The notes below the pieces were generated by a model. That model did no database searches and was not told where the DNA came from. It saw nothing but the letters and a program-made list of their open reading frames with translations. Of a stretch of DNA of 64,000 nucleotides, positions 1 through 7,911 are shown piece by piece. The DNA comes from Oerskovia enterophila. Its GTDB lineage: Bacteria > Actinomycetota > Actinomycetes > Actinomycetales > Cellulomonadaceae. The stretch covers positions 1 to 64,000 of the forward strand of contig NZ_MAQA01000010.1 of the NCBI RefSeq assembly GCF_001692445.1, in the 5' to 3' direction. How positions within the stretch are numbered: position 1 is the stretch's first letter; each line of letters starts with the position of its first letter. Made by a program: the position numbers and the translations under genes.

Positions 1-40
1 CCACCGAGCGCGACCACCCGCCCCGGGCAACCATGGACCC

Positions 41-2647
41 ATGGCCTCCTCGACGGCGGCGCAGACCGTGAGCGTCGGCGGTCATCGCCTCAAGCTCACC
101 AACCTGGACAAGGTCCTGTACCCCGCCACGGGCACGACCAAGGGCGAGGTCCTGGCCTACCTCGCGGCGGTCGCCGACGTCCTGCTCCCCCACGCCTCGA
201 ACAGACCGGCGACGCGCAAGCGCTGGCCCAACGGTGTCGAGGGGCCCGTGTTCTTCCAGAAGAACCTCGACGCGGGAACCCCCACGTGGGTCCGGCGCCG
301 CACGATCCAGCACAAGCACAGCACCAACGCGTACCCGCTCGTCAACGACCTCGCGACCCTCACGTGGCTCGGGCAGATCGCCGCCCTGGAGATCCACGTG
401 CCGCAGTGGCAGTTCGGCCGGACCGGGGTCCAGAAGAACCCCGACCGCCTGGTCCTCGACCTCGACCCCGGCGAGGGCGCGGGGCTGCCCGAGTGCGCCG
501 AGGTCGCCCGCCTGGCCCGCGACGTGCTGCGCGGCATGGGCCTGAACCCCCTACCCGTGACGAGCGGCTCCAAGGGCATCCACCTGTACGCGGCGCTCGA
601 CGGGCACCAGACCACCGACGAGGTCAGCGCGGTCGCGCACGAGCTCGCCCGCTACCTCGAGGCCGAGCACCCGGACCTCGTCGTGAGCGACATGAAGAAG
701 GCGCTGCGCGGCGGCAAGGTGCTCGTCGACTGGAGCCAGAACAACGGCAACAAGACCACCATCGCGCCCTACTCGCTGCGGGGCCGCACCCACCCCACGG
801 TCGCGGCACCGCGCACGTGGGACGAGCTCGACGACCCCGACCTCGCGCACCTCGACAAGGACGAGGTCGTCGAGCGGGTGCGGACGATCGGCGACCTGCT
901 CGCGGCCCTCACCGCGGGCCACCTGGCCTCGCTCGAACCCACGCCCGAGCGCATGGCGACGTTCGCGCGCAAGGGCGCGACGCCGTCGGGCAGCACGGGC
1001 GGGAGCAGCGGCGAGGCCGAGCAAGGCGGCGAGGCCGACGCCGCTCCCCGGCGCGACCGCCTCGAGACCTACCGCGCCAAGCGCGACGCCTCCCGGACCC
1101 CCGAGCCCGTCCCGGGCACCGCAGAGCCGGCCGACGGGTCACCAGGGGGCAACAGCTTCGTCATCCAGGAGCATCACGCACGCCGCCTGCACTGGGACTT
1201 CCGCCTGGAGCACGACGGCGTGCTCGTGAGCTGGGCCCTCCCGCGCGGCGAGCCGACCGACACGAAGCAGAACCACCTGGCGGTCCAGACCGAGGACCAC
1301 CCGCTCGCGTACGGCTCGTTCGAAGGGACGATCCCCGCGGGCGAGTACGGGGGCGGGGAGGTGACCATCTGGGACGCGGGCACGTACGAGCTCGAGAAGT
1401 GGCGCGACGACGAGGAGGTCATCGTCACGCTGCACGGCGAGCAGCACGGCACGCGGAGGCTCGCGCTCATCCACACGGGAGGTCACCAGGAGCGCAGCTC
1501 GTCGGGCAGTGCGGGCAGAGCCGAGGAGAACAACTGGCTCATCCATCTCATGGCCCCGCGCGACGAGGCCCGTCCCACCGGCCACGCGAGGCCTCGCAGC
1601 AGGGCGTCCGGGCAGCGCCCGTCCGAGACCGACGACGAGCCCGTCGGGGTAGCACTGCCCCGCCCCATGCTCGCGACCGCCGGGACGGTCGAGACGCTGA
1701 CCGCCGAGGGCGACCCCGACGACTGGGCCTACGAGATGAAGTGGGACGGGTTCCGCGTGATCGCACAGGTCACGGGCGCGGCCGACGACGCCTCGGTCCG
1801 CCTCGTGAGCCGCAGCGGCAAGGACATGACGCTCACCTACCCCGAGCTCCAGGACCTCGCGGCCCGCGTCCCTGCCGCGGACCTGCCCGTGGTCCTGGAC
1901 GGCGAGATCGTGGCCCTCGACGCGCGCGGGCGGCCGAGCTTCCGCCGCCTGCAGCAGCGCGCGAACCTCACCAAGGCAGGCGACGTCGCGGCGGCCCGCG
2001 CCAAGGTCGGGGTCGAGCTCATGCTGTTCGACGCCCTGTCCGTCCGAGGGCGCTCGCTCGTCCGGCGCACGTACGACGAGCGGCGCGAGATCCTCGAGGA
2101 CCTGGTCGACGGGTCGGGGACCGTGCACGTGCCGCCCGCGTTCGACGGCGACCTCGCGGGGGCCGTCGCGACGAGCAGGCAGCTCGGGCTCGAGGGTGTG
2201 GTCGCCAAGCGGCGCACGAGCACCTACACGGCAGGGCGGCGCTCGCGGAGCTGGATCAAGGTCAAGCACTCGCACACCCAGGAGGTCGTGGTGATCGGCT
2301 GGCGTCCGGGGCACGGGGACAGGTCGCACCTCGTGGGCTCGTTGCTGCTCGCGGTGCCCGACGACGAGGGGCTGCGGTACGTGGGCCGCGTCGGGTCGGG
2401 CTTCACCGAGAAGGACCGGCGCGACCTCGTGACCCGGCTCGGCCGGATCGAACGGGTCACGAACCCTGCTCTCGACGTGCCGGCCGCGGACGCCTCGGAC
2501 GCCCGCTGGGTCACGCCGCACCTGGTCGGCGAGGTCGACTACGCGGACTGGACGAGCGCCCCCGAGGGCGACGGCAAGCTCCGGCACGCGGTCTGGCGGG
2601 GCTGGCGCCCGGACAAGTCGCCCGAGGACGTGCGCCGGGAGGGCTGA
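41..2647 (+). CDS. ligD: ATP-dependent DNA ligase LigD (polymerase-phosphoesterase-ligase)
   Basis: This 868-residue protein carries the three LigD activities used in bacterial non-homologous end joining. The N-terminal polymerase/primase domain (about 1-300) has the catalytic pair D140 and D142 in a VLDLDPG context and a SGSKGIH motif. The 3'-phosphoesterase domain begins near F373 with the His-rich EHHARRLHWDFRLEHDG segment. The C-terminal adenylating ligase domain has the KxDG nucleotide-binding lysine at K567 (EMKWDGF), followed by an OB-fold end. The order Pol-PE-Lig is the mycobacterial order; Pseudomonas has PE-Lig-Pol. Low-complexity linkers (about 310-370 and 500-550) join the domains. 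Its usual partner Ku is not in the window and could lie just upstream. The gene is convergent with the next one, only 4 bases apart. Confidence 0.95.
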   Translation: MASSTAAQTVSVGGHRLKLTNLDKVLYPATGTTKGEVLAYLAAVADVLLPHASNRPATRKRWPNGVEGPVFFQKNLDAGTPTWVRRRTIQHKHSTNAYPLVNDLATLTWLGQIAALEIHVPQWQFGRTGVQKNPDRLVLDLDPGEGAGLPECAEVARLARDVLRGMGLNPLPVTSGSKGIHLYAALDGHQTTDEVSAVAHELARYLEAEHPDLVVSDMKKALRGGKVLVDWSQNNGNKTTIAPYSLRGRTHPTVAAPRTWDELDDPDLAHLDKDEVVERVRTIGDLLAALTAGHLASLEPTPERMATFARKGATPSGSTGGSSGEAEQGGEADAAPRRDRLETYRAKRDASRTPEPVPGTAEPADGSPGGNSFVIQEHHARRLHWDFRLEHDGVLVSWALPRGEPTDTKQNHLAVQTEDHPLAYGSFEGTIPAGEYGGGEVTIWDAGTYELEKWRDDEEVIVTLHGEQHGTRRLALIHTGGHQERSSSGSAGRAEENNWLIHLMAPRDEARPTGHARPRSRASGQRPSETDDEPVGVALPRPMLATAGTVETLTAEGDPDDWAYEMKWDGFRVIAQVTGAADDASVRLVSRSGKDMTLTYPELQDLAARVPAADLPVVLDGEIVALDARGRPSFRRLQQRANLTKAGDVAAARAKVGVELMLFDALSVRGRSLVRRTYDERREILEDLVDGSGTVHVPPAFDGDLAGAVATSRQLGLEGVVAKRRTSTYTAGRRSRSWIKVKHSHTQEVVVIGWRPGHGDRSHLVGSLLLAVPDDEGLRYVGRVGSGFTEKDRRDLVTRLGRIERVTNPALDVPAADASDARWVTPHLVGEVDYADWTSAPEGDGKLRHAVWRGWRPDKSPEDVRREG

Positions 2648-2651
2648 GCCC

Positions 2652-3329
2652 TCAGTCCTGCGGTGCGTCCCGTCGCGCGACCCCGCCGCGCTGGGCGAGC
2701 CGCGCACGCGCCGCGTCGCGGCTGGTCCGCAGGTGCCCGACGGCGAGCCGCGCCGCCTCCTGCCCGTCGCCCGCGCGGATCGCGGCCAGGAGCGCACGGT
2801 GCTCGTCGACCATCTCCTGGAGGTCGACGTGCTGCCCGAGCAACCAGCGCAGCCGGCTCGCGGTGATCGCGCCGATCTCGTCGAGCAGGGGGCTCGCGGC
2901 CGTGGTCGCGACGAGCTCGTGGAAGTCGGCGCCTGCCCGGTGGGCGGCCGTCGCGTCGCCCTCGCGCGCGGCGCGCTCCTCGCGGTCGAGCGCGGCCTCG
3001 AGCTCGGCGAGACGCTCGGTGTTCCTGCGCTCGGCCGCGAGGCGGAACGTCAGGGTCTCGATCGCGGAGCGCACCTCGATGAGGTCCTCGACGTCGGCTT
3101 CGGTGAAGGTGCGCACGACCGCCCAGGTGCGGGGGCGCGGGGTCACGAGCCCCTCGGCGATGAGCGTCTTGAGCGCGTCGCGCACCGGGACGCGGCTCAC
3201 GCCGAGCTCGGTCGCGAGGTCGCGCTCGACGAGCTTGTCCCCCGGGGCCCGCTCGCCGTCGATGATCTGCTCGCGCACGATCCGGGCGACGCGCTCGGCC
3301 TCGGGCTCGAACTGCTCCGCTGGGCTCAT
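2652..3329 (-). CDS. GntR family (FadR/FCD subfamily) transcriptional regulator
   Basis: A 225-residue repressor-type regulator. An N-terminal winged helix (about residues 12-80, including GDKLVERDLATELGVSRVPV) is followed by an all-helical FCD ligand-binding domain (about 85-210, with DLIEVRSAIE and a FHELVATTA metal-site-like segment). The ATG at 3329 is chosen because the protein then has the family's normal length and GGTGGG lies just upstream. It is divergent from the amidohydrolase at 3444, and the 114-base gap holds a GGTATACC palindrome of the kind FCD regulators bind. It therefore probably represses its neighbour and itself in response to that enzyme's substrate or product (inference). 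Confidence 0.9.
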   Translation of the reverse strand: MSPAEQFEPEAERVARIVREQIIDGERAPGDKLVERDLATELGVSRVPVRDALKTLIAEGLVTPRPRTWAVVRTFTEADVEDLIEVRSAIETLTFRLAAERRNTERLAELEAALDREERAAREGDATAAHRAGADFHELVATTAASPLLDEIGAITASRLRWLLGQHVDLQEMVDEHRALLAAIRAGDGQEAARLAVGHLRTSRDAARARLAQRGGVARRDAPQD

Positions 3330-3360
3330 CCCACCATTCTTCCCGGTCAGCCTCTCCAAA

Positions 3361-3374
3361 AATGGTATACCGTT
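3361..3374. promoter_or_regulatory. GntR-type operator (GGTATACC palindrome)
   Basis: The 14-base site AATGGTATACCGTT has a perfect GGTATACC core at 3364-3371 and near-symmetric flanks. GTATAC-centred palindromes are typical of FadR/VanR-subfamily GntR regulators. It lies 32 bases upstream of the regulator gene start and about 70 upstream of the divergent amidohydrolase, so it can serve both. Confidence 0.7.
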
Positions 3375-3443
3375 TGAGCGCAGGCTGCTCCGGGGGGTGG
3401 GCCGGCCTGCGATCGCCGAGCACCGCCCGAGGAAGGACCTCTC

Positions 3444-4682
3444 ATGCCCCCGTTCTCCACCACGCCGCAGGTCGCCGTGTCCGTGCTGCGCAACATCCGC
3501 CCCTGGGGCGGCGACGCCGTCGACCTCCACGTCGCGGACGGACGCATCACCCAGGTGACGCCCCACGTCCCGGCCGCCGAGGCGCCGTCGGGCAGCACGA
3601 CCCCCGCCCCGGGCGAGGTCGACGGGCGCGGCCTCCTCGCCCTGCCCGGGTTCGTCAACGCGCACGCGCACGTCGACAAGAGCTGGTGGGGCAAGCCCTG
3701 GGTCAGCTACGGCGGCGAGGCCACCACGCAGGGGCGCATCGCGCACGAGCGCGAGCACCGCGACGAGCTCGGCATCCCCGGCGTCGACGTCACGGTCGCG
3801 GTCCTGCGCGAGTTCCTGCGCCACGGCACCACGGCGATCCGCACCCACGTCGACGTCGACCTGGGCCTCGGGCTGCGCGGCATCGACGTGGTCCGCGAGT
3901 CGCTGTTCGTGCTGGGCGGCGCGGTCGACGCCGAGATCGTCGCGTTCCCCCAGGACGGCGTCCTGCGCCGGCCCGGCGTGCTCGAGCTGCTCGACGCCGC
4001 GGCTGCCGCGGGGGCCGAGCACATCGGCGGCCTCGATCCCGCCTCGATCGACCGCGACCCCGTGACCCAGCTCGACGGGCTGTTCGAGATCGCCGAGCGG
4101 CGCGGCGTGGGGGTCGACGTCCACCTGCACGACGGCGGCGAGCTGGGCGCGTTCCAGATCGAGCTCATGATCGACCGCACGATCCGCGCCGGGCTCCAGG
4201 GCAAGGTCAACGTGGCGCACGGCTTCGCGGTCGGGCAGCTGCCCGCGACCCGCATGGCCGACCTCGTCGAGGCCATGGGCGACGCGGGCATCAGCATGAC
4301 GACCGTCGCCCCGATCGGTGCCACCCCGCTCCCGCTGGACCTGCTGCGCGAGCACGGCGTGCGCGTGGGCCTGGGCACCGACGGCATCCGCGACCTGTGG
4401 GCCCCCTACGGGACGGGCGACCTGCTCGCGCTCACCACGCGCCTGGCCCAGCTCGCACGCTTCCGCTACGACGAGGACCTGGTCCGCGCGGCCCGGCTCG
4501 CGACGAGCGACGCGGGCTTCTTCGTGGGCCACGACGTCCACGACCTGGTCGTCGGGTCGCGGGCCGACGTCGTGCTGGTCGACGCCGAGAACACCCAGGA
4601 CGCCGTGGTCCGCGCGCCGGCCCGTGCGCTCGTCGTCGCGGCCGGCCAGGTCGTGGCCCGTGACGGTGAGGTGCTGGTCTGA
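3444..4682 (+). CDS. CodA-like metal-dependent amidohydrolase
   Basis: A 412-residue amidohydrolase resembling cytosine deaminase. The first metal-binding motif is NAHAHVD (H74, H76). RTHVDVD, AFPQDG, VHLHDGG, NVAHGF and GTDGIRDLWAPYG follow in the order seen in CodA. The family hydrolyses or deaminates heterocyclic or amide substrates in the cytoplasm. The exact substrate cannot be read here: CodA's E. coli substrate-contact segments are only partly kept, so guanidine, pterin or N-alkyl melamine-type substrates are alternatives. Start ATG 3444 has a purine-rich AGGAAGGA upstream. The gene is divergent from a GntR regulator with an operator between, which points to a substrate-inducible catabolic step. 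Confidence 0.85.
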   Translation: MPPFSTTPQVAVSVLRNIRPWGGDAVDLHVADGRITQVTPHVPAAEAPSGSTTPAPGEVDGRGLLALPGFVNAHAHVDKSWWGKPWVSYGGEATTQGRIAHEREHRDELGIPGVDVTVAVLREFLRHGTTAIRTHVDVDLGLGLRGIDVVRESLFVLGGAVDAEIVAFPQDGVLRRPGVLELLDAAAAAGAEHIGGLDPASIDRDPVTQLDGLFEIAERRGVGVDVHLHDGGELGAFQIELMIDRTIRAGLQGKVNVAHGFAVGQLPATRMADLVEAMGDAGISMTTVAPIGATPLPLDLLREHGVRVGLGTDGIRDLWAPYGTGDLLALTTRLAQLARFRYDEDLVRAARLATSDAGFFVGHDVHDLVVGSRADVVLVDAENTQDAVVRAPARALVVAAGQVVARDGEVLV

Positions 4683-4688
4683 CGCGTC

Positions 4689-4762
4689 CGCCGAGATAGA
4701 GGGCTCGCGTCGAGGTAGAGGGCCGCGACCCTCTACCTCGACACATCCCCTCTACCTCGGCG
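4689..4762. repeat. Nested intergenic palindrome with four copies of CGAGRTAGAGGG
   Basis: Two direct copies (4692-4703, 4711-4722) are followed by two inverted copies (4729-4740, 4748-4759) of a 12-base unit. The inner pair forms a perfect 14-bp stem (4709-4722 with 4729-4742) with a 6-base loop. The outer arms (4689-4703 with 4748-4762) pair with one mismatch. It sits seven bases after the amidohydrolase stop and could end its transcript. The doubled design is unusual for a simple terminator. Confidence 0.75.
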
Positions 4763-4876
4763 CCACGGGCTCCGAGGAGCACCGATGAGTTCTCCGGGGG
4801 TGCCCGGTCTACACCGACGACACCCTGTCCTCGCCGACCGGAGCAGCACCCGGCGGCACGTCCGAAGGAGAACGTC

Positions 4877-5284
4877 ATGGCCGGAACCCAGATCTTCGTC
4901 AACCTGCCCGTGGCAGACCTCGAGAAGTCCAAGGCGTTCTACACGCAGCTCGGCTTCTCGATCAACGAGCAGTTCACCGACGAGAACGCGTCGTGCGTGG
5001 TCATCAGCGACACGATCTACGTGATGCTCCTGACCCACGAGTTCTTCCGCCGGTTCACGCCCAAGGCGATCGTCGACGCGCAGGGCGCGACCGAGGCGAT
5101 CAACGCGATCAGCGCCGAGTCCCGCACGGGTGTCGACGACCTCGCCGACCGCGCGCTCGCCGCGGGCGGGGCGCAGACCAACCCGCCGCAGGACGAGGGT
5201 TTCATGTACTCGCGCAGCTTCTCGGACCTCGACGGCCACCTGTGGGAGGTCATGTACATGGACCCCAGCACGATTCAGGGCTGA
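4877..5284 (+). CDS. VOC (glyoxalase/bleomycin-resistance fold) family protein
   Basis: A 135-residue single-domain protein with the paired beta-alpha-beta-beta-beta layout of the vicinal oxygen chelate fold. It opens MAGTQIFVNLPVADLEKSKAFYTQLGF and ends with FSDLDGHLWEVMYMD, where the C-terminal Glu-containing strand is the usual metal-ligand strand. The family includes lyases, dioxygenases and binding proteins, so a specific substrate cannot be assigned. A strong AAGGAG (4865-4870) six bases before the ATG fixes the start. Flanking genes are an amidohydrolase and a quinone oxidoreductase, with no clear shared operon. Confidence 0.85.
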   Translation: MAGTQIFVNLPVADLEKSKAFYTQLGFSINEQFTDENASCVVISDTIYVMLLTHEFFRRFTPKAIVDAQGATEAINAISAESRTGVDDLADRALAAGGAQTNPPQDEGFMYSRSFSDLDGHLWEVMYMDPSTIQG

Positions 5285-5350
5285 CCTGCCGGGACGCGAC
5301 GGGCGGCGGAGTCGGGGAATGCCTCGGCGCCGTCGCCCGTTGCCGCCTGC

Positions 5351-6274
5351 ATGCGAGCGATCACCTACTCCCGCTTCGGCGGAGCCGACGTCCTCGAGCT
5401 CAGCGAGCTCCCCACGCCCAAGGTCGGACCGGACACCGTCCTGGTCCGGGTCAAGGCCACGAGCGTGAACCCCGTGGACTGGAAGGTCCGCGAGGGCTAC
5501 CTCGACGCGATCATGGACATCACGTTCCCCGTGGTGCCGGGCTGGGACGTCGCGGGCGTCGTCGAGCGCGTCGGCCTGGACACGCCCGAGCTCTCGGTGG
5601 GCGACGAGGTGTTCGGCTACGTCCGCAAGGACGTGGTCTCCGGAGGCACCACGGCCGAGCTCGTCGCGGCCCCGGTCCGCACGCTGGCCCGCAAGCCCGC
5701 GTCCTGGACGTGGGAGCAGGCGGCGGGCGCGCCGCTCGCCGGGCTCACGGCCCTGCAGACGATCGACCGCGCCGGGGTGACCAGCGGCCAGACGGTGCTC
5801 GTGCACGCGGCCGCGGGCGGCGTCGGGTCGATGGCCGTCCAGATCGCGGTCGCGCGCGGGGCGCGCGTGATCGGCACCGCGTCCGAGCGCAACCACGAGT
5901 ACCTGCGCTCGCTGGGCGCCGAGCCCGTGACGTACGGCGACGGCCTCGCCGAGCGCGTACGTTCCCTCGCGCCCGACGGCGTGGACGTCGTCCTCGACTA
6001 CATCGGCGGCGAGGCGCTGGCCACCACGCCCGACGTCCTGCGCGAGGGCGGCACGGTCGCCTCGGTCGTCGACGCCGCGGCCCGCGACGAGCTCGGCGGA
6101 CACTACGTCTGGGTCCGCCCCGACGTCGAGGGGCTCACCGAGCTGGCCCGCCTCGCGGACGCCGGACAGCTCACGGTCGACGTCGCCGAGGTCTACGACC
6201 TGGCCGACGCCGCGAAGGCCCACGAGGCGAGCCGGACCGGGCACGTGCGCGGCAAGGTCGTCATCACGGTCTGA
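5351..6274 (+). CDS. NADPH:quinone reductase / zinc-free medium-chain dehydrogenase
   Basis: A 307-residue MDR-superfamily oxidoreductase of the quinone oxidoreductase branch. It has an N-terminal GroES-like half (MRAITYSRFGGADVLELSEL) and a Rossmann half with an LVHAAAGGVGSMAVQIA cofactor-binding segment near residues 145-165. The structural and catalytic zinc ligands of alcohol dehydrogenases are absent, as expected for this branch. It probably reduces quinones or other alpha,beta-unsaturated carbonyls with NADPH. No convincing Shine-Dalgarno precedes the ATG. A long perfect palindrome follows 14 bases after the stop. Confidence 0.88.
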   Translation: MRAITYSRFGGADVLELSELPTPKVGPDTVLVRVKATSVNPVDWKVREGYLDAIMDITFPVVPGWDVAGVVERVGLDTPELSVGDEVFGYVRKDVVSGGTTAELVAAPVRTLARKPASWTWEQAAGAPLAGLTALQTIDRAGVTSGQTVLVHAAAGGVGSMAVQIAVARGARVIGTASERNHEYLRSLGAEPVTYGDGLAERVRSLAPDGVDVVLDYIGGEALATTPDVLREGGTVASVVDAAARDELGGHYVWVRPDVEGLTELARLADAGQLTVDVAEVYDLADAAKAHEASRTGHVRGKVVITV

Positions 6275-6288
6275 GCCGCCCGGCCGCT

Positions 6289-6343
6289 GAGTGCGGAGTT
6301 CTTGTGCGACTCGCCGGGCGTGTCGCACAAGAACTCCGCACTC
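6289..6343. repeat. 22-bp perfect intergenic palindrome
   Basis: Arms 6289-6310 and 6322-6343 are exact reverse complements over 22 bases with an 11-base loop. The arms start GAGTGCGG and end GTGCGAC and are less GC-rich than the surroundings. There is no U-tract. It could stop transcription of the preceding oxidoreductase, but the length and exactness suggest a dispersed palindromic element. Confidence 0.85.
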
Positions 6344-6361
6344 GACCGCGAAGGTGTCCGG

Positions 6362-6934
6362 GTGAAGCACCACGAGACCGGCGCGCCCGACGACGAAACT
6401 GCGGACGGTCCCGACGACGTCGATCCCCCCAGAGCGCCCCTCGACGCGCATTCCGCGCACCGGATCGCGCTCCGCTATCGCGAGTGGTCCCTCCTCGACG
6501 GAGGCGGACGCGCTGGACGGCTCGAGGCAGACCGCCGCATCGAGGACTCGGAGGAGGTCAGCCAGCGGGTCCTTTACGACCTCGATCCCCTGCCGCTGCT
6601 CGACGCCCTGGTCGCACTGGGTGTCGAGACCGACGACGACGGGGCCTTCCTCGACCGGGTCAGCACGGGCGCCGTCGAGGACGTCCTGAACCACCGCGCC
6701 GACCTGCACCAGCAGATCGCCGACCGGTGCCGTGCCGAACCGTCGTGGTCCGAGGCCGTTCGCGGGGCCAGGATCGACGACAAGCTCGCGTCCCGGCTGC
6801 CGTCACCGCTGCCCGATCTCTTCCCCGCCCCTCCCCCGGAAGTGCTGGGCACCGGCGACCGACGGCGTCGGAACGGCCGCAGGCCGTCCCTCCGGCAGGG
6901 CCGCACCGGCCGACGCGGGGGCCGCACGGTTTGA
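6362..6934 (+). CDS. Hypothetical protein, acidic, possibly DUF6869-like
   Basis: A 190-residue soluble protein with strongly coding-like third positions (G or C) and no recognised catalytic motif. The middle part (LLDALVALGVETDDDGAFLDRVSTGAVEDVLNH, then HQQIADRC and a SEAVRG end) is helical and resembles, from memory, the pattern of DUF6869-type proteins; I cannot confirm this. The C-terminus is Arg/Gly-rich. The open frame extends further upstream to 6302, but that part is the 22-bp palindrome, so I prefer the GTG at 6362. The ribosome site is weak. Function unknown. Confidence 0.55.
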   Translation: MKHHETGAPDDETADGPDDVDPPRAPLDAHSAHRIALRYREWSLLDGGGRAGRLEADRRIEDSEEVSQRVLYDLDPLPLLDALVALGVETDDDGAFLDRVSTGAVEDVLNHRADLHQQIADRCRAEPSWSEAVRGARIDDKLASRLPSPLPDLFPAPPPEVLGTGDRRRRNGRRPSLRQGRTGRRGGRTV

Positions 6935-6959
6935 CCGTAGCGCGGCCGTGCTGCACCGT
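6931..6959 (+). promoter_or_regulatory. Candidate sigma70-like promoter for the 6967 gene
   Basis: TTGACC (6931-6936) is followed by a 17-base spacer and CACCGT (6954-6959), seven bases before the ATG at 6967. The -35 and spacing are good and the -10 is poor. If active, the mRNA would be leaderless or nearly so. Confidence 0.4.
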
Positions 6960-6966
6960 GAAGCCC

Positions 6967-7797
6967 ATGCCCGCCACCGTCCCCGCCCTCGTCGCAGCCG
7001 ACTCCGCACGCCTGCGGACCCGCGCCGCACGGCACGCACGCTCGCTCCCGCTCGCCGCAGCAGGGGTCGCGACCCTGGTGATCACGGGGCTGAGCCTGCT
7101 CGCGGGCGACTGGCTGTGGCTCATGGTGCTCGTACCGGTCGCGGCGTTCCTGCTGACCTTCCTGGCGGCGTTCGTCCTGCGACTTCCTACCGGGGTAGGG
7201 GTCGGGAGCGACGGGTACGGGATCGCGATCGTCCTGAGTGCCGTGATCGCCTTCCTGCTCCCCTCGATCAGCTTCTGGATCGGCGTGCCGTCGATCCTGG
7301 GGATGGGGCTCGCCGTCCTGGGGCTGCGGGCCTCGGACCGCTTCCTGTGGCTCGCAGGCATCGCGACGATGGCGGTGTCGTTCGTGCTCACCACCACCGG
7401 TGACGCCCTGTTCGACCCGTCCGCCCCCACAGCGGTCGGAGGTCTCGCCCTCGGCCTGGCCCTCCTCGTGGTCGCGGGCCTAGCGCTCCGCGGTGAGCGG
7501 CAGACCTTCGCGAGCGGCGGCGACGCGCTGAGCATCGGCGACCCCGCGACCGACAACCTGCGCGTGCTCGCGGTGCTCGGGGACGCCGACGAGGCCGACC
7601 AGCCCGCGCTCGCCCGCCTCACGGGCGTCGAGGAGCGCAACCTCGCGGCACGCCTGCACGACCTCACCGAGGCCGGCCTGGTCCACGCCCGGATCACCAA
7701 GAACCGGAACTGGGCGCAGATCACGCGCGAGGGCCGCGAGGAGCTGCGGACCCGGCGCGAGGCGTTGCGCGGGGTCGCGGAGCACCGCAAGGCCTGA
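6967..7797 (+). CDS. Membrane protein with C-terminal winged-helix DNA-binding domain
   Basis: A 276-residue protein with two parts. Residues about 25-185 contain five or six hydrophobic segments (for example AAAGVATLVITGLSLLAG, LMVLVPVAAFLLTFLAAFVL and SFVLTTTGDALF). Residues about 205-276 look like a MarR/ArsR-type winged helix (LAVLGDADEADQPALARLTG, RLHDLTEAGLVHARI, WAQITREGREEL). This suggests a membrane-tethered transcription regulator that might sense an envelope or small-molecule signal (inference). ATG 6967 is preferred because a promoter-like TTGACC-17-CACCGT ends seven bases upstream; GTG 6958 is possible in the same frame. Confidence 0.7.
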   Translation: MPATVPALVAADSARLRTRAARHARSLPLAAAGVATLVITGLSLLAGDWLWLMVLVPVAAFLLTFLAAFVLRLPTGVGVGSDGYGIAIVLSAVIAFLLPSISFWIGVPSILGMGLAVLGLRASDRFLWLAGIATMAVSFVLTTTGDALFDPSAPTAVGGLALGLALLVVAGLALRGERQTFASGGDALSIGDPATDNLRVLAVLGDADEADQPALARLTGVEERNLAARLHDLTEAGLVHARITKNRNWAQITREGREELRTRREALRGVAEHRKA

Positions 7798-7911
7798 ACC
7801 CCGCCCATGGTGGGCGACGGGGACCGGGCCGCGCTCCGCCGTCGGGCCCCTTCTGCGCCGGCGCGACCCGCTCGTCCGGCGCGTCCGCGCCGCCGGTGGC
7901 AGGCTGACCCC

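Noticed and set aside
286-3558. A 1090-codon plus-strand open frame overlapping ligD and the GntR gene
   Set aside because: It is Arg/Pro/Gly-rich shadow coding caused by high GC; the real genes in other frames have full domains.
4689-4762. Short repeats as a CRISPR array
   Set aside because: The units are nested inverted copies without regular unique spacers, and no cas genes are present.
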